A DNA stretch of 64,000 bases from Bacteroidales bacterium (GTDB taxonomy: Bacteria > Bacteroidota > Bacteroidia > Bacteroidales > FEN-979): NCBI GenBank assembly GCA_030681475.1, contig JAUXWT010000096.1:1-64000 (forward strand). Reading direction: 5' to 3'. A program made the position numbers and the translations under genes. Each line of letters starts with the position of its first letter. Position 1 is the stretch's first letter. The notes under the pieces were generated by a model that saw only the letters and a program-made list of their open reading frames with translations, did not search any database and was not told the origin of the DNA. This document shows positions 1 to 9,732 of the stretch, piece after piece.

Positions 1-1
1 C

Positions 2-3000
2 GAACCGGTGACATCGGCGCCGGAAATGACCACCTGCCCGTCGGCAACCATTGCAGTGCCAATCAAAGTCGAATATTTTTTCAACGTCGGGGGCATCTCC
101 CTTACACTGAACTATGACCCTGCGATCCTCCAATACCAGAGCGTGGATCTCAATCCCGCCATCACGGGAAGTTTCAGCAATGGCGCAACCCCGGGGATTT
201 TCATCCTGAGCTTTACCAGTGATCCGGGTGTCACCCTGGCCAACAATGCCATGCTGTTTACACTGAAATTTACTGGTATCTGCCCGACTGCAGCAGTCAC
301 ATCCTATTTAACCTGGTCCGAAACCCCGCCCGAAGCGAATGAGTATTCCACCCCGGCCGGGATCGCCTACAACAAGGTTCCGTTTGGAAATTATTTTATC
401 AATGGAAGTGTAACCGTAATCCCTGACAACGAAGCGCCTGTTATTTCAACATCACCCGGTAGTCTTAACCGTACACTGGTTTGCAGCAATGCATCCGGAA
501 TCGCTGACGCCCTGGATTTGGTTCCTGCCGCAACAGATAATTGCACCAACCCGCCCATCATCCATCTGTTGAGTGACATAACCACACCTGATCCTGCCTG
601 TCTTACCGCCTATCAGCGGGTACGTACCTGGAACTTCACCGATCATTGCAACAATACCAGCGCCGACTATGTACAAACGATAACGGTAACCCCGCCAGCC
701 ATGCCGGTATTTGCATCAGTAAATGACATAACTGTAGACTGCGGACTGGCAACTGAATCCGATCTTTCCTACACCAACAGCCTGACCGGTGATTGCGAGA
801 TCAGCGGTAGCGTGACTTCAACCTTAAGCGCACAGAACCCTGCCGGGGTGTGCGGCGGAGACATCACCGAGACCTGGACCGTGATTATTTGTGGAAATAC
901 TATAACCAAATCGAGATTGATCCATGTCAGCCCAGCTGCACTGCCGGTTATGACACCGCTGGCCGCTACTTCCGTGCCTTGCGGCACACCGATGGTACCC
1001 ACCACGGTTAGTTATACCAATGGCCTGCCTGATGGTTGCCTGATCACCGGGACATCAGAACTGTCGACCTTTTCCATCACGCCAGGCCCATGTGGGGGAA
1101 CGATCACCGAGACCTGGACTGCCACAGATATTTGCGGAAGGGCCCTCTCACCGGTCAGCCGGACCATCACCGTCGAGGTTGCTGAATTGCCTGTTTTGAC
1201 ACCGCTTGCCGCTACTTCCGTGCCTTGCGGCACACCGATGGTACCCAGCGTCATTTCCTATACCAACGGGCTGACAGCCGGTTGCCTTGTTAACGGAACA
1301 TCAGATTTATCAACCTTCTCGGTAACTCCCGGATCATGCGGGGGAACGATCACCGAGACCTGGACTGCCACAGATATCTGCGGCAGGGCCCTGGCCCCGG
1401 TCAGCCGGACCATCACCGTCGAGGCTGCTGACCTGCCCGTTATGACACCGCTGGCAGCTACTTTCGTACCCTGTGGGACACCGATGGTACCCACTACGGT
1501 TGGTTATACCAATGGGCTGATAGGTGGTTGCCTTATAAACGGTACTTCAAATTTGTCAACATTTTCGACTACGCCAGGACCTTGTGGGGGAACGATCACC
1601 GAGACCTGGACAGCCACAGATATTTGCGGAAGGACCCTCTCACCGGTCAGCCGGACCATCACCGTCGAGGTTGCTGAATTGCCGGTTATGACACCGCTTG
1701 CCGCTACTTCCGTGCCTTGCGGAACACCGATGGTACCCAGCGCCGTTTCCTATACCAAACGCCTGCCAGCCGGATGGATTGTAAACGGAACATCAGATTT
1801 ATCAACCTTCTCGGTAACTCCCGGATCATGCGGGGGAACGATCACCGAGACCTGGACAGCCACAGATATTTGCGGAAGGACCCTGGCGCCGGTCAGCCGG
1901 ACCATCACCGTCGAGGTTGCTGAATTGCCGGTTATGACACCACTGGCCGCTACTTCCGTACCTTGCGGAACACCGATGGTACCCACCACCGTTTCCTATA
2001 CCAATAACCTGCCAAAAGGATGTTTGATCAACGGTACATCGAACCCTTCCACATTCTCTACTACCCCCGGACCATGCGGCGGAACAATTACCGAAACCTG
2101 GACGGCTGCCGATGTTTGCGGCCGGGCGCTTGCTTCTGTATCAAGAAGCATTACTGTTGAACCAGTAGCATTGCCAACGATCGTTCCGCTTCCTGACATT
2201 ACCGTTGCCTGCGGAACACCGATGATTCCCAGCGCTGTGCCTTATTCCAATGGTTTTCCCAAAGGTTGCCTGATCAGCGGAATGTCTGACTTATCAACTT
2301 TCTCTGCCACACCGGGCCCCTGCGGTGGAACCATAACAGAAACCTGGACAGCCACCGATATCTGTGGACGAGTTTTAACTCCTGTTTCAAGAATAATCAC
2401 AGTAAGCCCGGCTGCTCTGCCAACCATGACAGCCCTGGCCGACATCACCGTGGACTGTGGTGAAATCCCGTTACCCTCTACCCTCAGTTTCAGCAACGGA
2501 ATGAGTCCTGGTTGTCTGATCACCGGTACCTCAAATCCTTCTGTCATCACGATCACTGTTCCCGGAAACTGTAATGGAAAAGCAACAGAAACCTGGACTG
2601 CCGCTGACATATGCGGAAGGCCCCTTGCACCTGTTACAAGGATCATTACCATTCATGACAATACTGCCCCGACTATTTCTTGTCCCTCTTCACCGCAAAT
2701 AAGAATAATTTCAGAAGGATCGACCTCATATACTGCAAATGGCAATGAGTTTGATTACACCAGTTTAAATGACAATTGCGGCAATGTTTCCGCAACAAAT
2801 AACCTGAATGGTTTGCCAACACTTGCAGGCTATATATTTCCGCCGGGAATTACGGCAGTTACCTGGACCGCTTTGGATGAATGCGGTAATACAGCCTCAT
2901 GCACATTCGATGTAACGATATATGCGCCTTCTGTCATGCTTGAAAAGACCGGAATATTAGATTTGACGGTTGTGCCTCCGGATGATGTTGCAAACGTTGG

Positions 3001-6000
3001 CGATCAGATCAATTATATATTCACGGTAACCAACACCGGAAATTCGACCCTCACGAGTGTGGTGGTGACAGATCCCGTTCTTACAATCAATGGAATGGCC
3101 ATAACCCTCGCCCCCGGGGCATCGGATAATACCACTTTTACAGGCACTTACACGTTGCAAGTCTTAGATATCAGAGCCGGCACCTTCACAAATATAGCCA
3201 CAGCAACGGGATTTGACCCATTAGGCGGAGTGGTTAGCGATACCGATGATGATACGCAGAATTTTATTTTCATTGCAGGAAATATATATGACGATGCCGA
3301 TGGTATGAGCAACAGCATCGTTTCAGGTAGTCCGACCAACGGCTCCGGAAATATTTACATCAACCTGGTAAGTCCTGTCAAAGGCGTTGTTTCCTCAAAA
3401 TTGGTCAATCCTGATGGTACTTTTTATTTTACAATTGATGATGGTGTGGAGTTCGATGTAACCTACAACCTGATCCTTACAAATTCGCAGCAAGCCGAAG
3501 GAAGTACGCTTACTTCAGCTACCTACCCGACCAACTGGGTATCGACCGGTGAGATCCTGGGGGCGGGAACCGGCAACGATGGAATAATTGATGGAATACT
3601 TGCAGTAACCACGACAGGGGGAAGTGTCGACAATGCCAACTTCGGCCTCGATCAATTGCCTGTTGCATTCCCCGTCACAGGTTACTATGCAAACCCGGGA
3701 GGAACACTTACCGTTACCGTTCCATTGCTTCATGGAACAGATGCCGAGGATGGTCCACTGGGCAGTACGCATACGATCAAAATTATGACGCTGGCTGCCA
3801 ATGGAACCCTCTACTATAATGGCATTGCTGTGATCGCAGGTCAGACAATAATTGATTACAACCCTGCCTTTCTTGAAGCTGATCCGAATGACGGTGATGT
3901 CGTGGTTACATTTGCTTATGCTTTTATCGATGCCGCAGGAATGCTGGGCCCACCTGCAATTGTTACACTCTATTTTTACGCTTGTCCTGAGATTCTGACC
4001 CAGCCCATGAATGCAACCGCATGCCTTGGCGGTACTGTTGATCTTTCGATAAATGTCGATGGCGGAAGCAGTACGGTTGCATACCAATGGCAGGTATCTT
4101 TTGTTGATTGTCAAAACAGTTTCTCTGATATACAGGGCGCTACCAATTCAACGTTCACATCCCCGCCGATCAATGCCACCACGTATTTCAGGTGTTTGAT
4201 CGCTTCGTCGAATCCGTTATGTGCCACGATCGAATCTTCCTGTGCAACCATCACGGTAAACCCTGGTGGTCAGGTAAATCAACCAACGAGCATTGTCGTC
4301 TGCAATGGCTCAAATGCCTCAGTTGCATTCGAGACCATGAATACCGGTGGCACGACAACCTATTTGTGGTCTAACAACACAACATCCATTGGTCTTGAAG
4401 CAAGCGGTACGGGAGATATCTCCTTTACGGCTGTAAACACCGGTACCGCGTCAATTGCCGCTACGATCGTTGTTACGCCTGTACACACAATTGGTGGTGT
4501 AAGTTGTCCCGGACCTTCAAAATCTTTTACCATTACCGCAAATCCTTCCGGGCAGGTAAATGATGTTGCTTCGCAAGTGGTATGCAATGGTTCTTCCACC
4601 GATCCTGTGATCCTCACTACGGCCAACACTGGAGGGATTACCACCTATTCCTGGACGAATGATCAACCGGGCATCGGATTAGCATCAAGCGGTTCCGGAA
4701 ACATCCCTTCATTTACAGGCGTCAACACTGGCAATGCACCTGTTGTTGCCACCATTACGGTAACTCCGACGTTTGAAAAGAAAGCAGTAAGTTGTACGGG
4801 AGATGCGAAGACATTCACGATCACAGTCAATCCTGCAGGGCAGGTAAATGATCCCGGGGACCAGATAGTTTGCAATGGCGCTTATACCATGCCCGTAATT
4901 TTCTCTACGAACAATACAGGGGGGACAACAACATATTTCTGGACCATTGATCAACCGGGTATCGGACTAGTTTCCGGCGGATCAGGCAACATCCCGTTGT
5001 TTGCTGCCGTCAACTCCGGCAACACACCGGTTGTTGCGACCCTCACGGTTATACCTGTGTTTGAAAAGAAGGGAGTAAACTGTCCGGGGTCGTCTGAAAC
5101 TTTCACCATCACCGTAAATCCTTCGGGGCAGGTTAATGATCCTCCCGATCAGTTGGTTTGCAATGGCGTCATGACAAATGCGGTGATTTTTTCCACAAAT
5201 AATTTATTGGGAACTACAACCTACACCTGGACAAACAATACACCAACCATAGGTCTTTCTGCAAGTGGTTCGGGTAATATTGGTTCATTTACTGCCCTCA
5301 ACAGCAGTAATGCACCTGTGGTAGCCATGGTCACCGTAACTCCGCATTATTCATCCGGTTTATTAACCTGTGATGGAGTTGCAGAGACATTCACCATCAC
5401 CGTTAACCCATCAGGGCAGGTGAATGATCCTTCTGATCAGGCACTTTGCAATGGTTCACTAACAACTGCAATCGTATTCACAACAAATAACATTGTTGGA
5501 TCCACAACCTATACATGGACAAACAATGCGCCATCCATCGGCCTCGCAGCCAGCGGTTCGGGCAACATACCCGCATTTACTGCCTCAAACACCGGTACAT
5601 TACCATTGGTAGCCACGATAACCGTAACACCTCATTTTACTTTTGGATTTGTAAAGTGCGACGGCCCCTCAGAAATCATTCTCATCACAATCAATCCAAC
5701 ACCGATCCTTGTAACGAACCCACAGTCAGCTTGTTCACCCAACAAGGTTGACCTTACCGCGCCGGCTGTTACCTCAGGATCGACACCCGGGCTGATTTTC
5801 ACCTACTGGACAAACGCAGCAGCAACAGTTCCTTATCCCACTCCGACAATGGCGCCAGCAGGCACCTATTACATCAAGGGAACCTTACCGGCTACCGGTT
5901 GTTATGCAATTAAACCTGTAACGGTAACGATAAATCCTTTGCCTACAACGTTTTATGCCACCGGTAGCGGGGGTTACTGTGCGGGAGGACAGGGGCGTCA

Positions 6001-7015
6001 ACTCGGACTCAGTGGTTCACAAATCGGCGTCTTATACACGCTTTGGTATGATTGCTGTAATCCAGTGGGCGGGCCGGTTGCAGGCACCGGTGGGCCGATT
6101 GTATTTCCGGGATACCAGACTTTACCGGGATTTTATTCAGTACACGCTGAAAACACAACGACCCACTGCAGTGCAATGATGTACAATTGCGCTCTTATAT
6201 GGATAGATCAGCCGGTGCCGGTCGGCATTTCAATCCTGGTATCTGCAAATCCATCGCCCGCGGGCAATCCAGTTACCTTCACGGCCATCCCTGTCAACGG
6301 CGGAACAGCCCCCTTCTTTCAATGGAAGGTCAACAGCCTGGTTACCGGAACCAACAGTTCCATCTTCACTTATGTTCCGCTTAACGATGATGAAGTAACC
6401 TGTGTTCTGACTTCCAACGTCTATTGTGTTTCGGGCAATCCGGCTTCAGCCGCCGTGATTATGCAGGTTGATGGCATTATCCCTGCCATTACTGTTCCCG
6501 GGATCATCGGGAATGGACAGTTAAAATGTTACAGCGCAACGGAAACACTTACAGTTGCCGGCAACGGAAATACATTTACCGTGCAGGGTGGAGGAAGTGT
6601 GACCATGATTGCAGGTCTTAATATACGTTTTCTGCCCGGAACTACCGTTCAGCCATATGGATATCTGCATGGGTACATTACGATCAATAATCAATATTGC
6701 GGTCAGCAAACACCTTCAATACCTGCGGTGGTCGCCGGGGAGGCGGAGGCTGAAAGTATCTTACATCATCCGTATTTCTCAGTATATCCTAACCCGACAT
6801 CCGGTACTTTCACCCTTGAGCAAAAAAGCGCAGAGGTATTCGAAAAAGTGCAGGTTGAATTCTACGGAATGGGCAGCGGGAAAATAAAGACAGTAACCTT
6901 GCAGGGAGAGAAAAAGCACGACTTCTCGATTTCGGAATTTCCGGATGGTGTCTATTTGGTAAAAGTCATTACCGGGGGGTACGTAAAAATCTTCAAACTC
7001 ATCAAAACGAGATAG
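2..7015 (+). CDS. Giant T9SS-exported surface protein with two tandem-repeat families (5' partial)
   Basis: The reading frame is open to the left edge, so the N-terminus lies outside the window; the GTG at position 8 is not a credible start (residues below are counted from it). Residues about 10-130 resemble a cohesin fold (VPIKVEYFFNVGGISLTLNY, then YDPAILQYQ). Residues 232-884 are eight 80-82-residue units with Cys in PCGT, GCL, PCGG and ICGR contexts. A HYR-like domain (about 885-970, DNTAPTISCP) and a DUF11-like domain (about 973-1090, VTNTGNSTLTSVVVTD) follow. Residues 1418-1895 are five PKD-like units opening with NPSGQVND..VCNG. The C-terminus (about 2256-2335; VYPNPTSGTFTLE, then DGVYLVKV and KIFKLIKTR) is a type A T9SS sorting domain. 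It is therefore probably exported through the outer membrane and anchored on the surface. Adhesion is plausible but not shown. Confidence 0.9.
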   Translation, partial: EPVTSAPEMTTCPSATIAVPIKVEYFFNVGGISLTLNYDPAILQYQSVDLNPAITGSFSNGATPGIFILSFTSDPGVTLANNAMLFTLKFTGICPTAAVTSYLTWSETPPEANEYSTPAGIAYNKVPFGNYFINGSVTVIPDNEAPVISTSPGSLNRTLVCSNASGIADALDLVPAATDNCTNPPIIHLLSDITTPDPACLTAYQRVRTWNFTDHCNNTSADYVQTITVTPPAMPVFASVNDITVDCGLATESDLSYTNSLTGDCEISGSVTSTLSAQNPAGVCGGDITETWTVIICGNTITKSRLIHVSPAALPVMTPLAATSVPCGTPMVPTTVSYTNGLPDGCLITGTSELSTFSITPGPCGGTITETWTATDICGRALSPVSRTITVEVAELPVLTPLAATSVPCGTPMVPSVISYTNGLTAGCLVNGTSDLSTFSVTPGSCGGTITETWTATDICGRALAPVSRTITVEAADLPVMTPLAATFVPCGTPMVPTTVGYTNGLIGGCLINGTSNLSTFSTTPGPCGGTITETWTATDICGRTLSPVSRTITVEVAELPVMTPLAATSVPCGTPMVPSAVSYTKRLPAGWIVNGTSDLSTFSVTPGSCGGTITETWTATDICGRTLAPVSRTITVEVAELPVMTPLAATSVPCGTPMVPTTVSYTNNLPKGCLINGTSNPSTFSTTPGPCGGTITETWTAADVCGRALASVSRSITVEPVALPTIVPLPDITVACGTPMIPSAVPYSNGFPKGCLISGMSDLSTFSATPGPCGGTITETWTATDICGRVLTPVSRIITVSPAALPTMTALADITVDCGEIPLPSTLSFSNGMSPGCLITGTSNPSVITITVPGNCNGKATETWTAADICGRPLAPVTRIITIHDNTAPTISCPSSPQIRIISEGSTSYTANGNEFDYTSLNDNCGNVSATNNLNGLPTLAGYIFPPGITAVTWTALDECGNTASCTFDVTIYAPSVMLEKTGILDLTVVPPDDVANVGDQINYIFTVTNTGNSTLTSVVVTDPVLTINGMAITLAPGASDNTTFTGTYTLQVLDIRAGTFTNIATATGFDPLGGVVSDTDDDTQNFIFIAGNIYDDADGMSNSIVSGSPTNGSGNIYINLVSPVKGVVSSKLVNPDGTFYFTIDDGVEFDVTYNLILTNSQQAEGSTLTSATYPTNWVSTGEILGAGTGNDGIIDGILAVTTTGGSVDNANFGLDQLPVAFPVTGYYANPGGTLTVTVPLLHGTDAEDGPLGSTHTIKIMTLAANGTLYYNGIAVIAGQTIIDYNPAFLEADPNDGDVVVTFAYAFIDAAGMLGPPAIVTLYFYACPEILTQPMNATACLGGTVDLSINVDGGSSTVAYQWQVSFVDCQNSFSDIQGATNSTFTSPPINATTYFRCLIASSNPLCATIESSCATITVNPGGQVNQPTSIVVCNGSNASVAFETMNTGGTTTYLWSNNTTSIGLEASGTGDISFTAVNTGTASIAATIVVTPVHTIGGVSCPGPSKSFTITANPSGQVNDVASQVVCNGSSTDPVILTTANTGGITTYSWTNDQPGIGLASSGSGNIPSFTGVNTGNAPVVATITVTPTFEKKAVSCTGDAKTFTITVNPAGQVNDPGDQIVCNGAYTMPVIFSTNNTGGTTTYFWTIDQPGIGLVSGGSGNIPLFAAVNSGNTPVVATLTVIPVFEKKGVNCPGSSETFTITVNPSGQVNDPPDQLVCNGVMTNAVIFSTNNLLGTTTYTWTNNTPTIGLSASGSGNIGSFTALNSSNAPVVAMVTVTPHYSSGLLTCDGVAETFTITVNPSGQVNDPSDQALCNGSLTTAIVFTTNNIVGSTTYTWTNNAPSIGLAASGSGNIPAFTASNTGTLPLVATITVTPHFTFGFVKCDGPSEIILITINPTPILVTNPQSACSPNKVDLTAPAVTSGSTPGLIFTYWTNAAATVPYPTPTMAPAGTYYIKGTLPATGCYAIKPVTVTINPLPTTFYATGSGGYCAGGQGRQLGLSGSQIGVLYTLWYDCCNPVGGPVAGTGGPIVFPGYQTLPGFYSVHAENTTTHCSAMMYNCALIWIDQPVPVGISILVSANPSPAGNPVTFTAIPVNGGTAPFFQWKVNSLVTGTNSSIFTYVPLNDDEVTCVLTSNVYCVSGNPASAAVIMQVDGIIPAITVPGIIGNGQLKCYSATETLTVAGNGNTFTVQGGGSVTMIAGLNIRFLPGTTVQPYGYLHGYITINNQYCGQQTPSIPAVVAGEAEAESILHHPYFSVYPNPTSGTFTLEQKSAEVFEKVQVEFYGMGSGKIKTVTLQGEKKHDFSISEFPDGVYLVKVITGGYVKIFKLIKTR
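701..2656 (+). repeat. Eight 82-codon tandem units inside the giant surface protein
   Basis: Unit starts are at 701, 941, 1187, 1433, 1679, 1925, 2171 and 2417. The first unit is 240 bp and the rest are exactly 246 bp. Units 2-6 alternate between two types: GPCGG..LSPVSR and GSCGG..LAPVSR. This gives a 492-bp higher-order period. Long identical DNA stretches, for example around 1293-1362 and 1785-1854, show recent duplication or gene conversion in the middle of the array. Outer units are more diverged. Confidence 0.93.
4259..5692 (+). repeat. Five ~96-codon PKD-like tandem units inside the giant surface protein
   Basis: Units begin at 4259, 4541, 4829, 5117 and 5405, with steps of 282, 288, 288 and 288 bp. 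Each opens with NP[SAG]GQVN, then VCNG or LCNG, a Gly/Thr-rich TTTY.W segment and a GSGNI..F loop, and ends with a TFTITV-type strand. This matches PKD-like beta-sandwich repeats common in long Bacteroidetes surface proteins. DNA identity between units is lower than in the 246-bp array, so this expansion is older. Confidence 0.9.
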
Positions 7016-7055
7016 TCCGGTTTCGTTTTGAATGTGTTGAGCCTGAAATATTATT

Positions 7056-8000
7056 TTAATTGGGGATAAGCCGGTCTGTTCTGAAGTTAAGATCCTTCAA
7101 TGTAATGGGCCTTTCCAGCAACAAATAATTACCTGCTGAAAATTCCATGTTCAGTGATGGCTTTCCTTTAAGTTCGCAAAGTCGGTTTTTAATTTGCCGC
7201 AGATCATTTTCAATTGTTTCTGAATGACGTTGGCCGAAAACACGTATCTGACTGATTATATGCACAATATGATCAGCATCGCTAACCAACATATCAACTT
7301 TTTTCTGATTGAATGGGAGTTCACGATTTCTCAGGCCATTCCCCAGTTCCTTCATCACCTTTTCAATGGCCAGGGTAATGGTATTATTTAACTCGCTGAT
7401 CTCGTGTTTCATTCCGAATTTATGGTCAAGTTTAATTTCCGTTTCCGGAGAAGAGATCAACAGCCCGTATCCAGAATTTATAGTCTGCATGAAATCAGTC
7501 AGTTCTTGATTTGCATCACTAAGCCTTGCAAGCGCCAGTTGCAGGGCAATTGTTCTTGAAATCCGCCAGGTGAGTTCTTCAATGATCAGCTTTTCGAACC
7601 CGGTAGCAATCTCATCATGTTTAGATCCAAGATTCATGCACCCGACCACCTGTCCATAGTAAATCAGGGGGATCAGGGCAATTGCATGGGTTCCGCATTG
7701 TTCAAATGCTATTTTAACATGGAGCGGGATCTTTTGAAAACAATCGAAACCGGTTAGATCGGGTTGTATTACATCACCTTTCCGGGAATCATGGTTGAAC
7801 CTGATCATCCCGGTGAGTAGTTCATCATGAAGGTTACGATGGCAAATAAGGACGGGTTCACTCTCCCCCCGGTTAAATCTGAATATTCCTCCGTGATCAA
7901 CTCCCTCGAATTCGCAGATCAAGGAAAAAATATCATGAATGGTATTTTCCAGCACGCCGGTCAGTGGATCGATTAAACCGATATGATTGTCAGCAAACAA
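7056..8000 (-). CDS. GAF-domain protein with histidine-kinase-like dimerisation helices but no ATPase domain
   Basis: About 314 residues if translation begins at the TTG at 8000. No ATG precedes the conserved part and an in-frame stop lies 15 bases upstream of that TTG, so the start is uncertain. Residues about 10-165 form a GAF domain ending in EELTWRISRTIALQLALARL, which parallels ETVAWRIARIIGLYDAQLKL in the neighbouring kinase. Residues about 196-260 align by eye with the kinase's phospho-acceptor region: KHEISELNN against AHEINQPLV, with His199 at the acceptor position, and IISQIRVFGQ against IVDNMRIFAR. The N, G1 and G2 boxes of a catalytic ATPase domain are absent, and the frame stops 40 bases from the convergent surface-protein gene. 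It is last in the regulatory cluster. It may pair with the kinase as a sensor or phosphotransfer partner, or be a decayed kinase. Confidence 0.6.
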   Translation of the reverse strand: MFADNHIGLIDPLTGVLENTIHDIFSLICEFEGVDHGGIFRFNRGESEPVLICHRNLHDELLTGMIRFNHDSRKGDVIQPDLTGFDCFQKIPLHVKIAFEQCGTHAIALIPLIYYGQVVGCMNLGSKHDEIATGFEKLIIEELTWRISRTIALQLALARLSDANQELTDFMQTINSGYGLLISSPETEIKLDHKFGMKHEISELNNTITLAIEKVMKELGNGLRNRELPFNQKKVDMLVSDADHIVHIISQIRVFGQRHSETIENDLRQIKNRLCELKGKPSLNMEFSAGNYLLLERPITLKDLNFRTDRLIPN

Positions 8001-8260
8001 AATATCCCGATTTCAGAGGAACTTTAAATGATCATGTTTTTCAGCTGCATATGTATCTAAATATCTGCATCCCTGCAATACCGTAAAACAATAAATCTTC
8101 TTTGTGGAAATCCTCAGTGAAAGAGAGGTAGAAAAATGTTACTTAATTCAATATCTGCGAATTACACTGGCAACATGGCATAAATGTTTCACGCCTGATT
8201 TTTATGTCAAGAGCCATGAATTGCTATCAGCGTGCATTCTGACAACCTCTGCGGTGATAT
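8001..8260. other. Intergenic stretch of the regulatory cluster
   Basis: 260 bases between the GAF protein and the upstream response regulator, both on the minus strand. I see no second gene, no convincing terminator hairpin and no clear TTTG-N19-TAnnTTTG promoter. It could hold the promoter of the GAF gene. Confidence 0.5.
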
Positions 8261-9637
8261 TTAAATAGAGATTTTGAATTTGTCGATCTTGCGATCGAGT
8301 GCCTGACGTGAAATGTTGAGCAGGCGGGCGGCGTGGGATTTGACATATTTTGCCTTTGCCAGTGATTGGATGATGGTTTGTTTTTCAAGTTCATGCAAAC
8401 TGGTCATCCCGTCATCAGTTCTAATTGTGTATAAGTTACTTAATTTTTTTCCCGGGTTAATGAAATGACTCAAGTCGAGTGTTGTTCCGTTGCAAAGGAT
8501 GATGGCACGCTCGACCATATGTTTTAATTCCCTCACATTGCCTGGGAAATAATATTCTGGCAGCCATTCAAATACCCGTGAATCAACATTATCAATTTGT
8601 TTTTCGATGGCTTTGGCATAAGCCCGGAGAAAATGTTGAAAAAGGGGAATGATGTCTTCTTTCCTTTTCCTGAGGGGTGGAAGATGAATAGTAAATGAGT
8701 TGAGCCGGTAATAAAGGTCGGGACGGAAAAGTCCATCTTCAACCAGACTGTCTAGACTGTGGTTGGTCGCCGCAATAACCCTGACATCGATTTTGACCCC
8801 TTTCGTCGAACCGAGCCTGGTAACGATCATATCATCAAGCACCCGTAAAAATTTTGGCTGAGTGGACAATTTAAGATCCCCGATCTCATCCATAAACAGT
8901 GTACCGCGGTGTGAGGCCTCAAACCACCCGGCCTTTTCCGCTACAGCCCCTGAGAACGCTCCTTTTGTATGGCCAAAAAATTCACTTTCAAAAAGTTCAT
9001 CTGGAACGGAGGCACAATTGATTGAATGAAATGGCTGCCTTTTCCGCTGGCTCAGGTAATGAATTCCTTTTGCAACCAATTCCTTTCCGGTACCACTCTC
9101 TCCGGAGATGAGTACAGTAGTTTTATCAGAGGAAGAAACATTGCACATGAATTTTACCACCTCCTGCATTTGCCGGCTCGTTCCGATGATCTCATGGCCG
9201 ATAAAAGGCGCTAATTCATTTGAAACCTTGGAAATGGAAGCGGTACAGCTTTGTTGCTTGCTCTGAAATTGCAAATATGCTTTTGTTTTCTGAATTGCCC
9301 TGTCAAGGTCTTTTAACCGGAACGGCTTGTTAAAGAAATCAATGGCGCCCAGTCGCATGCAACGGATCACACTGTCCATTTCTCCATGGGCGGTGATCAT
9401 AATGACTTCCGTGTTCAGGTATTGTCTCTTAATTTCCTGCAATACGTCTATACCGTCCATTTCAGGTAACCTGATATCAACAATAGCCACATCTATTGTC
9501 CGCTCCCCCAGCAGCCTGAATGCTTCGGAAGGTGAACCTGCCTGGAATACTTCGAAATTCATCTCCACCAGGAATTCTTCAATTTCACTTCTGATCCCGG
9601 GTTCATCATCCAGAATAAGCACCTGAAGTTTTTCCAT
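8261..9637 (-). CDS. NtrC-family sigma-54-dependent response regulator (REC-AAA+-Fis HTH)
   Basis: 458 residues with the full NtrC architecture. Residues 1-125 are a receiver domain with acidic residues in LDDEP and the phospho-acceptor Asp54 in IVDIRLPEMDG. Residues about 145-375 are the sigma-54 interaction AAA+ domain with Walker A (SGESGTGKE), the sigma-54 contact loop written GAFSGA (GAFTGA in most family members) and Walker B (TLFMDEIGD). The C-terminus (SHAARLLNISRQALDRKI) is a Fis-type helix-turn-helix. It should activate promoters read by RpoN when phosphorylated. It lies 95 bases downstream of the histidine kinase gene on the same strand, so the kinase is its likely partner. The ATG at 9637 gives the usual short start before the receiver domain. 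Confidence 0.93.
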   Translation of the reverse strand: MEKLQVLILDDEPGIRSEIEEFLVEMNFEVFQAGSPSEAFRLLGERTIDVAIVDIRLPEMDGIDVLQEIKRQYLNTEVIMITAHGEMDSVIRCMRLGAIDFFNKPFRLKDLDRAIQKTKAYLQFQSKQQSCTASISKVSNELAPFIGHEIIGTSRQMQEVVKFMCNVSSSDKTTVLISGESGTGKELVAKGIHYLSQRKRQPFHSINCASVPDELFESEFFGHTKGAFSGAVAEKAGWFEASHRGTLFMDEIGDLKLSTQPKFLRVLDDMIVTRLGSTKGVKIDVRVIAATNHSLDSLVEDGLFRPDLYYRLNSFTIHLPPLRKRKEDIIPLFQHFLRAYAKAIEKQIDNVDSRVFEWLPEYYFPGNVRELKHMVERAIILCNGTTLDLSHFINPGKKLSNLYTIRTDDGMTSLHELEKQTIIQSLAKAKYVKSHAARLLNISRQALDRKIDKFKISI

Positions 9638-9732
9638 TGATCACCGCGTTTTGATAACTGTGAAATCAATCACAAAGTAAACGATATTTCGGCTATTTTC
9701 CAAAACAATTACATAATTTTTTTTTGTAGTCT

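Noticed and set aside
8-10. GTG as the start of the giant surface protein
   Set aside because: The frame is open to the window edge and no signal peptide follows. The gene is cut by the window.
769-2652. Series of ~80-codon open frames on the minus strand across the 246-bp repeats
   Set aside because: They recur once per repeat as shadows of the coding strand and have no independent support.
8175-8190. TGGCATAAATGTTTCA as a sigma-54 promoter
   Set aside because: Partial match only (TTTCA for TTGCA), and it points away from any gene on that strand.
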